NCBI RefSeq assembly: GCF_022549775.1
Contig: NZ_JAKZGP010000003.1
Span: forward strand, 62,001-126,000
Origin: Belliella filtrata
GTDB lineage: Bacteria > Bacteroidota > Bacteroidia > Cytophagales > Cyclobacteriaceae
DNA: 64,000 bases
Reading direction: 5' to 3'
A program made the translations under genes and the position numbers. Of the stretch, positions 16,013-25,133 are shown piece after piece (positions within the stretch are counted from its first letter, which is position 1; every line of letters begins with the position of its first letter). Below the pieces are notes generated by a model, which was not told the origin of the DNA, ran no database searches, and saw only the letters and a program-made list of their open reading frames with translations.

Positions 16013-16663
16013 ATGAAAACATGTTTTACAGCAATTATTGTATTAATCGGTTTTTTATTTTTCAATAGAGTAGAAGCACAAGGTTTGGTAGACTTAGAGC
16101 TTTATGGTGGGTTGAATGTAAACTATTTTGAAATGGGACAATTCTCTAATCTGCCAGATACTGAACTTTCTAGTAAACTAGGTCTGCATGCCGGAGCAAA
16201 CCTTCTACCTAAGATCAGTGAAAAATGGCAACTGAGTTTACAGGGAGAATGGATGAGGTCTGGAGTACATGTTGAAACCACCAGCTTAAACGAAAATACC
16301 ATTTACAGAAACTATGGTAACTATGCCATAGGTGCAAGGTATAATTTTAATAAGGGGAAGAGAGCTTTTTATGTACAGCCCTCTGTTGGGATTTCACAGC
16401 ATAAGTATAATGAGGTATTACCAGGTTTTGCTTTTCAGGAGCAAAGAGAAGCAGTTTTTATGGCAAGAGTGGAAACTGGAGTCAAGTTTTATACAAGAAA
16501 AAGTAACTATTTAAATATTGGCCTTAGGCATCAGCAAGGCTTTGATAATACTACTCCGTATGGTAGAGAGGCAGCTGGTGGGCTTCCGTTGACAAGCAAT
16601 AATTCCTACACAGGGTTATTTGTAGGGTATGGGTTTAGTTCAAAGAGTTGGTTCAAAAGATAG
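16013..16663 (+). CDS. Outer-membrane beta-barrel protein (small porin-like)
   Basis: 216 residues with a Sec signal peptide ending VEAQG near residue 23, then alternating strands typical of an 8-stranded barrel (LELYGGLNVNYFEM; AIGARYNFNKGKRAFYVQPSVG; YTGLFVGYGFSSK). The fold is the outer-membrane beta-barrel type common in Bacteroidota; no specific ligand can be assigned. It precedes the glutaminase gene by 40 bases, so the two could share a transcript. Confidence 0.75.
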   Translation: MKTCFTAIIVLIGFLFFNRVEAQGLVDLELYGGLNVNYFEMGQFSNLPDTELSSKLGLHAGANLLPKISEKWQLSLQGEWMRSGVHVETTSLNENTIYRNYGNYAIGARYNFNKGKRAFYVQPSVGISQHKYNEVLPGFAFQEQREAVFMARVETGVKFYTRKSNYLNIGLRHQQGFDNTTPYGREAAGGLPLTSNNSYTGLFVGYGFSSKSWFKR

Positions 16664-16703
16664 AATACTGTAATACAGGCCTGATTTTTGCCTGTCTTTC
16701 CGT

Positions 16704-17618
16704 ATGGATTATCAGAAAATTATTGAAGAAGTATACCAAGAAGTACAATCAGAAAATAAGCGTGGAAAAGTAGCCGATTATATTCCTGAGTTGGCCAACG
16801 TCAATCCAGATCAATTTGGAATTGGTTTAGTTGATTTGGAAGGAAATGTTTTTGGTGTGGGTGACTATGAAGTGCCATTTTCCATCCAAAGTATCAGCAA
16901 AGTACATACACTTGTAATGGTATTCCATGTTTTCAAAAGTAAGTTATGGTCAAGGGTGAATGTCGAGCCTAGTGGTAACCCTTTCAATTCGATTGCCCAA
17001 TTAGAGTTTGAGAAAGGCGTACCCAGAAATCCATTTATCAATGCTGGAGCCTTGGTCATCACGGATGCTTTATGCAGCAAGTTTGAAAATCCAATAGAAC
17101 AAATCTCTGCTTATATCAATGAGCTTTCGGGCAAATCATGTGTAAGGATCAATTCCTCTGTAAAGGAATCAGAGAAAAACCATGCAGAAAGAAATACAGC
17201 ATTAGCATATTTTCTTAAGGCTTATCAGAATTTTGAAAATGAAGTAGACCAGGTCTTAGACGTTTATTTTTCCCACTGTGCAATGGAAATGAGTTGCTTG
17301 GATTTGGCACGTTCATTTTCTTTCTTGGCCAATGATGGCTATTCTATTTTTGCCAATAGAGAAATTGTTTCAGAAAGTCATGCCAGAAGGATCAATGCTT
17401 TGATGCTTACTTGTGGTTTTTATGATGAGGCTGGCGAATTCGCATTCAGGGTGGGGCTTCCAGGAAAAAGTGGAGTAGGAGGTGGAGTAGCTGCGGTGAT
17501 GCCTCATAAGTTTAGCATTGCAGTATGGAGTCCCGAACTCAATGAAAAGGGGAATTCTGTAAAAGCAATCAGAGCCTTAGAGTTACTGACTGACAAATTA
17601 TCTTTTTCTTTGTTTTAA
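16704..17618 (+). CDS. glsA: Glutaminase A
   Basis: Cytosolic serine-dependent glutaminase converting L-glutamine to glutamate and ammonia. The 304 residues match the usual length. The catalytic motif SISK gives Ser63 and Lys66, and the substrate loop GVPRNPFINAGA is intact, as is the GKSGVGGG loop near the C-terminus that is typical of the family. Confidence 0.93.
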   Translation: MDYQKIIEEVYQEVQSENKRGKVADYIPELANVNPDQFGIGLVDLEGNVFGVGDYEVPFSIQSISKVHTLVMVFHVFKSKLWSRVNVEPSGNPFNSIAQLEFEKGVPRNPFINAGALVITDALCSKFENPIEQISAYINELSGKSCVRINSSVKESEKNHAERNTALAYFLKAYQNFENEVDQVLDVYFSHCAMEMSCLDLARSFSFLANDGYSIFANREIVSESHARRINALMLTCGFYDEAGEFAFRVGLPGKSGVGGGVAAVMPHKFSIAVWSPELNEKGNSVKAIRALELLTDKLSFSLF

Positions 17619-17621
17619 AAA

Positions 17622-17653
17622 AAAGGCTTTGGAAATAATTTCCCAAAGCCTTT
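17622..17653. terminator. Bidirectional terminator after glsA
   Basis: AAAGGCTTTGG (17622-17632) pairs with CCAAAGCCTTT (17643-17653), flanked by A- and T-rich sequence, between convergent genes. Confidence 0.8.
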
Positions 17654-17751
17654 ACCAATTAGCGTATGAAAAAATGATATATTAGTTGTGACTCGAAAAA
17701 ACTGAAATAATTCAGACATTTACCAGTTTAAAAAGTCTGAAAGATTATGGA

Positions 17752-20478
17752 TCAATTATTTTTTTCTACTCGAACCTCAACTCTTCTGTCCTGATCATTG
17801 CTACTTCTCTGTGACCCTCGTATCACTTGACCCCCTGATTCAGTAGTGATTTTTGAAGCAGGTATTCCAAACTGCTCGGTTAGAATTGTAGCCACAGCAT
17901 TGGTTCTGTCCTCAGCCAGTTTTAAATTGTAAGCAACATTTCCTGTATTGTCAGCAAATCCTGTTAGGATAAGGTTATGCCCTTCATTATCTTTGATGAA
18001 ATCAGCTAAATCAGCTAGTTTTCTCGCTTCTTCTACATTCGGGGTTCTTTGATTCACCTGAAAATAGATTGTTTCTTTGAATCTTAATAGCTTGATTTCA
18101 ACCTCGGGGTCTCTTTCTATGAATACAGTGTCAGCCTGAGGAAGTAGAACGCTTTTAGTTAGTTCTTCCTTTACAACCTGCTCCTCTTCTCCATCTTTTT
18201 GAGCGATGTTTCTCTTGCTAGGGTCTAACATGTCTGGACTAATTCTAAGCATTAAAAACCCTAAACTCTGAGCTACCTTTTTTGATCTTTCAAATTGTTC
18301 ATCTTGTTCTGTAGCCAAGTTGGCTTGAGCATTTCTATACTCTTGTACAGGCCCACTCACTACATCCCTGCTCACCATTGGGTAGTTATTATTGTTGGTG
18401 TTTGAAGACCTGGAGTCTAGAGCTCGAGATGCCGCAGCACCTCCAAAAAAAGCGGCGATGGACTGCCACAGTCCACGCCTTTGTCTTTCCTCCCTAACTG
18501 TAACGTCATTGTTTGTAGCAGCTGCTGGCTGTTGTTGATATATCACTGTCTCCTGTGGCCTGTTCGCATCTCTGAAAGATTGGTTGATAGGGGTTTGTCT
18601 GTTGGTTTGATTTGTTTGGGCTGGTGTAGCATTGTTTCCTCCCAAATAAATCACCTCTCTTGGCAGTGCGTTTAAACTATCTCTTTGTCTTTGAAGTGCT
18701 CTAGATTGATTCTCCAATTGACGAATCCTCTGTTCTTGTTGTGCAACTCTAGGGTCTTCCTGCACTTGACTTCCCAATGTACTTGAGGTTGGCGGTTGTT
18801 GAGCCAATTCATTTTGTTGAACACGCTGCAATTCTGAATTGGTCGCAGTGTTATTTGTGCTTTCATTTCCTCCATTTTGCAATGAACTCACCGTTGTGTT
18901 TTTGGGGCTATTCCGTAAAAGACTGTCTGTTGAGGATATCCTTTTATTGACTGATAATGAGCTCGTAGAGTCAGCGGTATATTTAGTCTTAGAAACAATA
19001 AATGAACTGTCCGTTGGAATATAGCCTCCTTGCATACCAAATATGGTAGGGTCTAAGTAAGGTTTGCTACTGCGCTTGATTTGATGATTTTTTTTCAGGT
19101 TAGAGAGACTGTCTATATGAATAAGAAGTTCTGCCTCCCTTCTTTGAATGCTATCCAAGGAGTATCTTATATCAAACCTTTTTCGTTCAGTAACTCTTAG
19201 TAATGAGTCTTTAGATGATACTCTAAGCAAAGTGTCAGCTTTTAGCGCTAACTCTTGCGTACTGATGTTTTGTTGAATATCAGCAAGCGATTTCTCCTTA
19301 ACTTTACCTTCTAGGATTTGCCTTCTTTTCCCTTCTATAAGCTGATTCCATTGGAGTGTTTGAGATAGGAACTGAAGACTATCCACCCTTTCTTGATCAG
19401 CTATCTGGATATTATTGAAATAATTATAAGTATTTCCACCGATTGGTTGTGCTTGGGTTGGTTCAAGTTGTGGTTTTTCGTCATTTAACTTCTTAGGCTC
19501 TTCGATTCTCAATGGCTTTGGCCCCACTGGTTCGCTGTAGTCAGGGTAAGGTGTACTTAATTTAGGGCCTCTGAAAGATTCCTTTCTAGCACCAAAGTTA
19601 TATTTCAACCCAATTCCATGATAGATAATCCAATCATTTTGTCCATCATTTTCTCCTCTATTTCTGGTGTTAAGATCTATGATATTAGTGCCTGGATAGG
19701 CGGCATACTCTTGGAAGGAGTTGTCATAAGTTTCCCTATAAGTACCGCTTACATCATCAAGATACCCAGTGAAAGAATGTATGAAATCTGTCTGAGCGAA
19801 GAGTTCCATCCTGTGGCCAAGTCTAAACCTGATACCTAAGCCTAAATTTGCATAGAATACTCCTAAATCATAACCGTTTCCAAGCTCTGTTCTTAGGGGA
19901 GATAATTCAGTTTCATAAATTCCATTTGGAGAAACCGTAGGGTCAAAGTAATTGTATGGATTTCCATTGCTATCAAGTAGGTCTCCTTTGACAGTATAGT
20001 CTATCAATCCAAAGCCTAAAGAAGCATAAGGAGCTATCCATGATTTTGCTGGAAGTAGTCGATCATTGTCTGTTTTGAACACGAAAGCTATACCCATATC
20101 TCGAGCATCAGTTTGGAAGTTGAGCGCTCTATCAAAATTCCTAGCATCAGTCATAAGCTGACCGTTGCGCATGATGTACCGATCTGACATAGCAAATTGA
20201 TACTGCCCATAACTAAACTGCAAACCTATGGTAGGGCTTAATTGTCTTTCCAGCGAAACTTTCCAAGAATATTGGTCAAAGTAATTGTCATTAAAATAAA
20301 ACAAATGCTGTATGGCATCCAGATTAGAGATTCCACGAATTCTATGAGGTGTAAGGTCCCCGTAATAGTTGCTATAGCCTCCACTTACTCCTATCCTCCA
20401 ATCATATGCTTTTTGCTGAGCATACATGGTGGAAAGGGTGAACAAGCTGAGGCAAAATGTGATCATCAGCTTTTTCAT
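17752..20478 (-). CDS. Large OmpA-domain protein with N-terminal barrel and central coiled-coil/Q-N-rich region
   Basis: 908 residues. The signal peptide ends near MYAQQ, residues 25-300 look like an outer-membrane barrel, and about 350-620 is a charged, Gln/Asn/Ser-rich segment with coiled-coil stretches. The C-terminal 110 residues are an OmpA peptidoglycan-binding domain (IYFQVNQRTPN; LTGFADNTGNVAYNLKLAEDR; DQDRRVEVRVE). It should tie the outer membrane to peptidoglycan. It follows its neighbour after 3 bases. A strong ribosome-binding site AGGAGG lies 6 bases before the ATG, encoded by the last two Arg codons of the upstream gene. Confidence 0.85.
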   Translation of the reverse strand: MKKLMITFCLSLFTLSTMYAQQKAYDWRIGVSGGYSNYYGDLTPHRIRGISNLDAIQHLFYFNDNYFDQYSWKVSLERQLSPTIGLQFSYGQYQFAMSDRYIMRNGQLMTDARNFDRALNFQTDARDMGIAFVFKTDNDRLLPAKSWIAPYASLGFGLIDYTVKGDLLDSNGNPYNYFDPTVSPNGIYETELSPLRTELGNGYDLGVFYANLGLGIRFRLGHRMELFAQTDFIHSFTGYLDDVSGTYRETYDNSFQEYAAYPGTNIIDLNTRNRGENDGQNDWIIYHGIGLKYNFGARKESFRGPKLSTPYPDYSEPVGPKPLRIEEPKKLNDEKPQLEPTQAQPIGGNTYNYFNNIQIADQERVDSLQFLSQTLQWNQLIEGKRRQILEGKVKEKSLADIQQNISTQELALKADTLLRVSSKDSLLRVTERKRFDIRYSLDSIQRREAELLIHIDSLSNLKKNHQIKRSSKPYLDPTIFGMQGGYIPTDSSFIVSKTKYTADSTSSLSVNKRISSTDSLLRNSPKNTTVSSLQNGGNESTNNTATNSELQRVQQNELAQQPPTSSTLGSQVQEDPRVAQQEQRIRQLENQSRALQRQRDSLNALPREVIYLGGNNATPAQTNQTNRQTPINQSFRDANRPQETVIYQQQPAAATNNDVTVREERQRRGLWQSIAAFFGGAAASRALDSRSSNTNNNNYPMVSRDVVSGPVQEYRNAQANLATEQDEQFERSKKVAQSLGFLMLRISPDMLDPSKRNIAQKDGEEEQVVKEELTKSVLLPQADTVFIERDPEVEIKLLRFKETIYFQVNQRTPNVEEARKLADLADFIKDNEGHNLILTGFADNTGNVAYNLKLAEDRTNAVATILTEQFGIPASKITTESGGQVIRGSQRSSNDQDRRVEVRVEKNN

Positions 20479-20481
20479 GGA

Positions 20482-20490
20482 TTACCTCCT
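20482..20490 (-). promoter_or_regulatory. Shine-Dalgarno site inside the end of the upstream gene
   Basis: AGGAGGTAA codes Arg-Arg-stop of the 386-residue protein and serves as a strong ribosome-binding site for the OmpA-domain gene starting at 20478. Such consensus sites are uncommon in Bacteroidota. Confidence 0.6.
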
Positions 20491-21642
20491 GTTGTTAAAA
20501 CCTAACCAAAGATTGAGTTCTAAACTCATACCTACATAAGGCTGAAGATAATCTGTTCGCGTGTTCATGTTAGAATCTTCCATGTTAATAAGAACAGCAC
20601 CAGCATTAAACCTCATTACATTAAACATTTTATACCCAAGTCCTGCATATATCGGGAGGTTTACAATAGGTCCTGATATGCTTTCCCCAGTACTTGCGTT
20701 GAAGTTTTGTAGAAATACTCCAGTTGAGAAAGAGGCATTTCCTAAAAATCTTTTGAAAGTCTTGTTCCCAAGGGGTAATGATAATCCTACGTATGGGCCA
20801 TTGAAGTATTCAGTAGAGCTGAGGTGTCTTTTAACTGCAAAAGCACCATATCCAAAGTTAAGAGGTAAAACACCAGGCTTTTTTTCTGTAGGGTATGAGC
20901 TGATGTTCCTGATATCTACTAGAGACATTAAGCTACGAGATAAGTATTGACCAAGCTCATTTTCAACACTTTCTTCCAATTCAATAATGTATTTGTTCGC
21001 ATAAGTAGCTTTGTCATTATCTTCCTTGTTTTTGCCCAAGATATTGAATCTTGCTCTTCTTAGTTTCAATTTGTTTCTTTGAGCTAGTTTTTGTCTGACC
21101 AAGTCAGAAAATCCAGCGAAATCTCTACCTAGAAAATGCCTGTAATCTTCCAGACCATTTTCTACGATCTGATTCATTTGTGCAATCATTACTTGATCAC
21201 TGTTGGAAGATCTGATTCCACTTGCTGTTACTTCAAAATTTGCCCTGATGTATGAAGATAAGTTTTTTGATATAGCTTCTTTGATTTCAGTCATTTGGTC
21301 TACACTAGCTCTCTGGTAAAACGCGAATTCAAAATCATAATTTGTATTACTCTTCAGAGGCTCACCAATAAACAATTCATATTGATTTACTTCGTAGTTA
21401 AAAGCTCTTTTCCATTCATAAACCTCTGCTTGTTTTAGCCCTTTACCAAGACGATTGACTTTCACTTTTACATATTCAATGTCTCTAGGTAGAGCACCTT
21501 TGATGTAAAAAGGTTCTTCTGCAGGTAGTGCTACTCCAGAGTTGATTTGATTCGTGACTACGTCAAAGGCGACGGACCTGATTTGTGCTTGACTAGATGA
21601 GATGAAGCCAATTAATAGTGTTAGTAATACCAGTTTTTTCAT
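20482..21642 (-). CDS. Exported hypothetical protein co-transcribed with the OmpA protein
   Basis: 386 residues with a signal peptide (LLIGFISSSQAQ). The N-terminal half is rich in charged helices, and the C-terminal 130 residues contain barrel-like strands (YFNGPYVGLSLPLG; FNAGAVLINME; LQPYVGMSLELNLWLGF). It is separated from the OmpA-domain gene by only 3 bases, so a joint role at the outer membrane is likely. I do not recognise a named family. Confidence 0.75.
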   Translation of the reverse strand: MKKLVLLTLLIGFISSSQAQIRSVAFDVVTNQINSGVALPAEEPFYIKGALPRDIEYVKVKVNRLGKGLKQAEVYEWKRAFNYEVNQYELFIGEPLKSNTNYDFEFAFYQRASVDQMTEIKEAISKNLSSYIRANFEVTASGIRSSNSDQVMIAQMNQIVENGLEDYRHFLGRDFAGFSDLVRQKLAQRNKLKLRRARFNILGKNKEDNDKATYANKYIIELEESVENELGQYLSRSLMSLVDIRNISSYPTEKKPGVLPLNFGYGAFAVKRHLSSTEYFNGPYVGLSLPLGNKTFKRFLGNASFSTGVFLQNFNASTGESISGPIVNLPIYAGLGYKMFNVMRFNAGAVLINMEDSNMNTRTDYLQPYVGMSLELNLWLGFNNRR

Positions 21643-21955
21643 AAAATTGAATTTTGGAAAATGAAAATAAAATAGAGACCAAATGGCAAGTCCTATGATT
21701 TAATAGCTTTTAGTTGATTGTTAAATGTTTTCAAAAACGGACAGTTAAGTGTTCGGAATAGATTAAATCTGTACACTAATTTAATTTTAAAGCGCAGGGA
21801 TGTTAAGCTATTTTCAGTTTTTCAAAACAGATTTTCATTAATTGGACACAGATTTTTGGCTTTGGTCACATTTTTTTTCAAGAAATTTTTGAATTGACTT
21901 TGTTTGGCTTGATATTATCATTTCACTTTAATCATTTATTTTAAGAAAATACGTA
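21643..21955. other. Divergent intergenic region without genes
   Basis: It separates the minus-strand OmpA unit from the plus-strand DUF4407 gene and is very AT-rich. I see no convincing TAnnTTTG box, repeat or RNA structure in it. Confidence 0.4.
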
Positions 21956-22963
21956 ATGAACTACCTTACAAGATTCCTGTGGTTTTGCTCTGGGGCGAAT
22001 TTTACTTTGCTCAAAAAGGCACCGACTGACGCTAGCAAATATGTAGGAATAGGCGGTACGATATTTTTTACAGGAATTCTGGCTTCTTTGTCTGCAGGTT
22101 ATGCGCTATTTACAGTTTTTCAGTCCATTTGGTATGCTGTAGGATTTGGGTTGCTTTGGGGATTAATGATTTTTAATCTGGATAGGTTTATCGTTTCAAG
22201 TATGAGAAAAGAAGGTAAGGTGTCCAATGAGTGGAAAATGGCAGTTCCACGACTTGTGATGGCGGTTATTTTAGCTCTTGTGATCTCGAAACCATTAGAG
22301 TTGAAAATTTTTGAAAGAGAAATCAATAGAGAGCTTGATAAAAAGAAAATTGAAATGCTTGCAGAAAGCAAGGAGAGGATAGCAGCTGGTTTTCCAGAGG
22401 TTGAGCAACTTGAAGTTCAAAAGGACAGCTTGAAGTCTGAGATTGATGGAGCGAGACTTTATAGGGATCAGTTGCAAGAAGCTTATGATCAAGAAAGATT
22501 TGGTGTAAAAACAAGTGGTAGCTCAGGGATAGTGGGATTGGGGACAAATGCCAAGAAAAAGGAACAACAATTAGATGCAGCCCAAAGAACCTTAGATCAA
22601 TTACAAGTGGATCATCAAGCAAGAATCGATAAGATTGACGAGAGATTGGCAGATTTGACCAAAGCAAAAGAAGAAGAGTTTTCTAAAGTTCAACCACAAA
22701 TTGATGGATTTGATGGAATGGCTGCACGAATCGATGCATTGGCTACGATAAGTGGGCAAAGTCAATCTGTGAAACTGGCTAACTTGATGATAATTTTACT
22801 TTTCATAGCTGTTGAGACAGCTCCAATTTTTGTAAAATTGATCTCGCCTAGAGGACCTTATGATCGGTTACTATCTTTAGCTGAGAAAAAAGTAGAAGTC
22901 TATGTCGATGAAAAAACGACATTGCTAGTACGTGAGAGTGAGTTAAGATTGGGGAAATGCTAA
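21956..22963 (+). CDS. DUF4407 membrane protein with long coiled coil
   Basis: 335 residues. The N-terminus matches DUF4407 (FLWFCSGANFTLLKKAPTDA; IFNLDRFIVSSMRK). Membrane helices lie at about 28-48, 55-75 and 90-108, then a coiled coil at about 115-245 and a final helix near 272-290. Function is not established for the family. It is expressed alone, followed after about 90 bases by an alpha/beta hydrolase gene. Confidence 0.85.
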   Translation: MNYLTRFLWFCSGANFTLLKKAPTDASKYVGIGGTIFFTGILASLSAGYALFTVFQSIWYAVGFGLLWGLMIFNLDRFIVSSMRKEGKVSNEWKMAVPRLVMAVILALVISKPLELKIFEREINRELDKKKIEMLAESKERIAAGFPEVEQLEVQKDSLKSEIDGARLYRDQLQEAYDQERFGVKTSGSSGIVGLGTNAKKKEQQLDAAQRTLDQLQVDHQARIDKIDERLADLTKAKEEEFSKVQPQIDGFDGMAARIDALATISGQSQSVKLANLMIILLFIAVETAPIFVKLISPRGPYDRLLSLAEKKVEVYVDEKTTLLVRESELRLGKC

Positions 22964-23055
22964 TTATTCAGAATTTTTTCAAATAGACTCAACTTTTTTT
23001 GATGTTTTGGATTTATATCACTGAAGTCCTATCTTGAGTGCTTAATTCATCCAAC

Positions 23056-23859
23056 ATGCCTTCTTTAAAAGTCAATCAAGTTGAAATATTTTATACCGAT
23101 TCAGGTGAAGGTAAGTATACTGTAGTTTTGTCACATGGACTTTTGTGGAGCCACAAGGTGTTTGACAAGCAAGTAGAGGTATTGAAAAATAACTACCGGG
23201 TGATTGCATTTGATCATCGTGGTCAAGGTCAGTCGACAATATCCAAAGAAGCATTTGATATTGATGATCTAACTGAAGATGCAAGAGTCTTGATTCAAGA
23301 GTTGGTGGGGAAGCCTGTTCATTTCGTAGGATTATCTATGGGTGGTTTTGTCGGAATGAGACTTGCAGCACGGTATCCAGAACTGATCAAAAGCCTAGTG
23401 CTTATAGAGACCTCAGCCAATGCTGAACCAGTTGAGAATATTCCTAAGTATAAAGTGCTTAACGGAATGGTAAAGTGGTTTGGTGTAATGCCTGTAGTGG
23501 CACAAGAGGTGATGAAAATTTTGTTTGCTCAAAGTTGGTTAGAAAACCCCAAGAACAAAGCTGACTATAAAGCTTGGTATAAAGCGCTCAAATCAAATAA
23601 AAAATCAATTACCAGGTCTGTTGACGCAGTGATGAATAGGAGGGGTATTGAAGAAGAAATCAGGTTGATCAAATCACCAACTATGATCATGGCTGGAGAT
23701 GAAGATATGGCCACTAAACCTGAAAAGGCGAAGTTTATTCAAATGTCTATCCCTAATGCTACGCTGCATATGTTGCCAGGAGCGGGGCATTCTAGTACCA
23801 TAGAGAAACCCCATGAGGTGAATAAACTACTTTTGGAATGGCTTAGTAACTTCAGGTAG
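23056..23859 (+). CDS. Alpha/beta-fold hydrolase
   Basis: 267 residues from the ATG at 23056; a GTG 18 bases upstream is also in frame. It has an oxyanion motif LSHGLLWSHKVF, nucleophile elbow GLSMGG with Ser94, acid near AGDEDMATKP and catalytic His in PGAGHSSTIEKP. The cap region fits 3-oxoadipate enol-lactonase-like or general esterases. Substrate unknown. It lies just upstream of the MarR/YceI/dioxygenase cluster and may be part of the same detoxification programme. Confidence 0.88.
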   Translation: MPSLKVNQVEIFYTDSGEGKYTVVLSHGLLWSHKVFDKQVEVLKNNYRVIAFDHRGQGQSTISKEAFDIDDLTEDARVLIQELVGKPVHFVGLSMGGFVGMRLAARYPELIKSLVLIETSANAEPVENIPKYKVLNGMVKWFGVMPVVAQEVMKILFAQSWLENPKNKADYKAWYKALKSNKKSITRSVDAVMNRRGIEEEIRLIKSPTMIMAGDEDMATKPEKAKFIQMSIPNATLHMLPGAGHSSTIEKPHEVNKLLLEWLSNFR

Positions 23860-23911
23860 TTTTACTGATACATTATTATTGTGTTGAAAATAAGGGGTTT
23901 GTAAATTTATT

Positions 23912-23954
23912 TTCGAATCATGGAACATTTTATTACATTTGCATGTATATACAT
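23912..23954 (+). promoter_or_regulatory. marR promoter with palindromic operator
   Basis: TTCG (23912-23915) and TACATTTG (23934-23941) form a good -33/-7 pair with 18 bases between. Immediately downstream is the perfect palindrome ATGTATATACAT (23943-23954), which overlaps the expected transcription start. The same 12 bases recur at 24445-24456. This fits autorepression by the MarR protein. Confidence 0.65.
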
Positions 23955-23977
23955 TATATACAATTTAAGTTAATTCG

Positions 23978-24427
23978 ATGAGAATAGAAGATGAGATCAA
24001 ACAGAAGGCTTTCAAAGACCCATACAATAAAGTAGTAGTAAACTTGCTTTACACCCACAGTTACTTTGTGACCAAACAAAGTGCTTTGTTTAAGCCATAT
24101 GGTCTTTCTCCAGAGCAATACAATGTGATGAGGATATTAAGAGGCCAACAAGGTAAACCTATCACTGTCTCATCTATTCAAGATAGGATGCTAAACAAAA
24201 TGTCGAATGCTTCGAGATTGGTTGAGAAGCTTAAGCAAAAGGGCTATGTAGTAAGAGAGGAATGTCCTTCTGATAGACGTCAAGTTGATATAGTAATAAC
24301 AGCTAGTGGTCTTGATATCCTAAATCAACTGGAAGAGTCTGTGTATGCTTTCAATAAATCCGTCGTTAACCTTACTGAAGAAGAAACAATTCAGCTAAAT
24401 GAATTGTTGGATAAATTCAGAGGCTAA
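23978..24427 (+). CDS. MarR-family transcriptional regulator
   Basis: 149 residues, winged-helix dimer. N-terminal dimerisation helices, then LSPEQYNVMRILRGQ, a recognition region with NKMSNASRLVEKLKQKGYV and a wing with ECPSDRRQVDIVIT. It is followed by yceI, a VOC ring-cleaving dioxygenase and an esterase. This set resembles the MhqR-controlled quinone-resistance genes of Firmicutes and MarR-YceI pairs of Bacteroidota. No cysteine occurs in the sensor helices; one lies in the wing. Confidence 0.92.
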   Translation: MRIEDEIKQKAFKDPYNKVVVNLLYTHSYFVTKQSALFKPYGLSPEQYNVMRILRGQQGKPITVSSIQDRMLNKMSNASRLVEKLKQKGYVVREECPSDRRQVDIVITASGLDILNQLEESVYAFNKSVVNLTEEETIQLNELLDKFRG

Positions 24428-24444
24428 AATATTTAGACTGATAA

Positions 24445-24456
24445 ATGTATATACAT
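24445..24456. promoter_or_regulatory. Second MarR-type operator before yceI
   Basis: The palindrome ATGTATATACAT is identical to that at 23943-23954 and lies 46 bases before the yceI start. Its position between marR and yceI suggests a second, repressible promoter. Confidence 0.6.
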
Positions 24457-24502
24457 AAATTGTAAAGACAAATAATTTTGAATCACTTAATAAATAAAAA
24501 TC

Positions 24503-25018
24503 ATGAGCAATTTAACTAAATGGTCAATTGACCCTACACATTCAGAAGTTTCATTCAAAGTAAAACACTTAGTAATCTCGACTGTTACAGGTTACTTTAG
24601 AAAATTCGAAGGAAGTGCGGAATCTACTTCAGACGATTTTGAAGGTGCTAAGGTAAACTTCACAGCTGACATTGACAGTATTGATACCAATCAATCTGAT
24701 AGAGATGGGCACCTAAAATCTGATGATTTCTTCAATGCAGAGGCATACCCTAAACTTTCATTTGAAGGTGTAGTGAGTGGGGGTAAATTGAAAGGTGACC
24801 TAAGCATCAGAGAAGTTACCAAAGCCATAGAACTAGATGTTGACTTCGGTGGAGTAGCTGAAGATCCATATGGTAATACCAAGGCAGGATTTGAGATAGA
24901 AGGGAAAATCAGCAGAAAGGATTTTAACTTGAAATGGAATGCGGTAACTGAAGCAGGTTCTGTTGTAGTATCTGATTCAGTTAAGCTTATCTTGAGTGTG
25001 CAGTTGGTGAAGCAGTAA
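24503..25018 (+). CDS. YceI-family lipocalin-like protein
   Basis: 171 residues beginning directly with the domain (KWSIDPTHSEVSFKVKHLVIS), so it has no signal peptide and should be cytosolic. YceI proteins form a beta-barrel that binds polyisoprenoid or other hydrophobic ligands. Motifs include DGHLKSDDFFNAEAYPKLSF and FGGVAEDPYGNTKAGFEIEG. Likely controlled by the upstream MarR protein. Confidence 0.93.
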   Translation: MSNLTKWSIDPTHSEVSFKVKHLVISTVTGYFRKFEGSAESTSDDFEGAKVNFTADIDSIDTNQSDRDGHLKSDDFFNAEAYPKLSFEGVVSGGKLKGDLSIREVTKAIELDVDFGGVAEDPYGNTKAGFEIEGKISRKDFNLKWNAVTEAGSVVVSDSVKLILSVQLVKQ

Positions 25019-25079
25019 TTCGCATTGGGATATTAAACTTCCTAATGAGTCTATCGCTTAATTCAAAAAAAATAATCAA

Positions 25080-25107
25080 AAGGCTGAAACAATTCTGTTT
25101 CAGCCTT
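25080..25107 (+). terminator. Terminator after yceI
   Basis: AAGGCTGAAAC (25080-25090) pairs perfectly with GTTTCAGCCTT (25097-25107), loop AATTCT. The dioxygenase gene begins only 26 bases further, so read-through or a partial terminator is probable. Confidence 0.7.
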
Positions 25108-25133
25108 ACTTAAAATAATAAATCCCAATCAAT

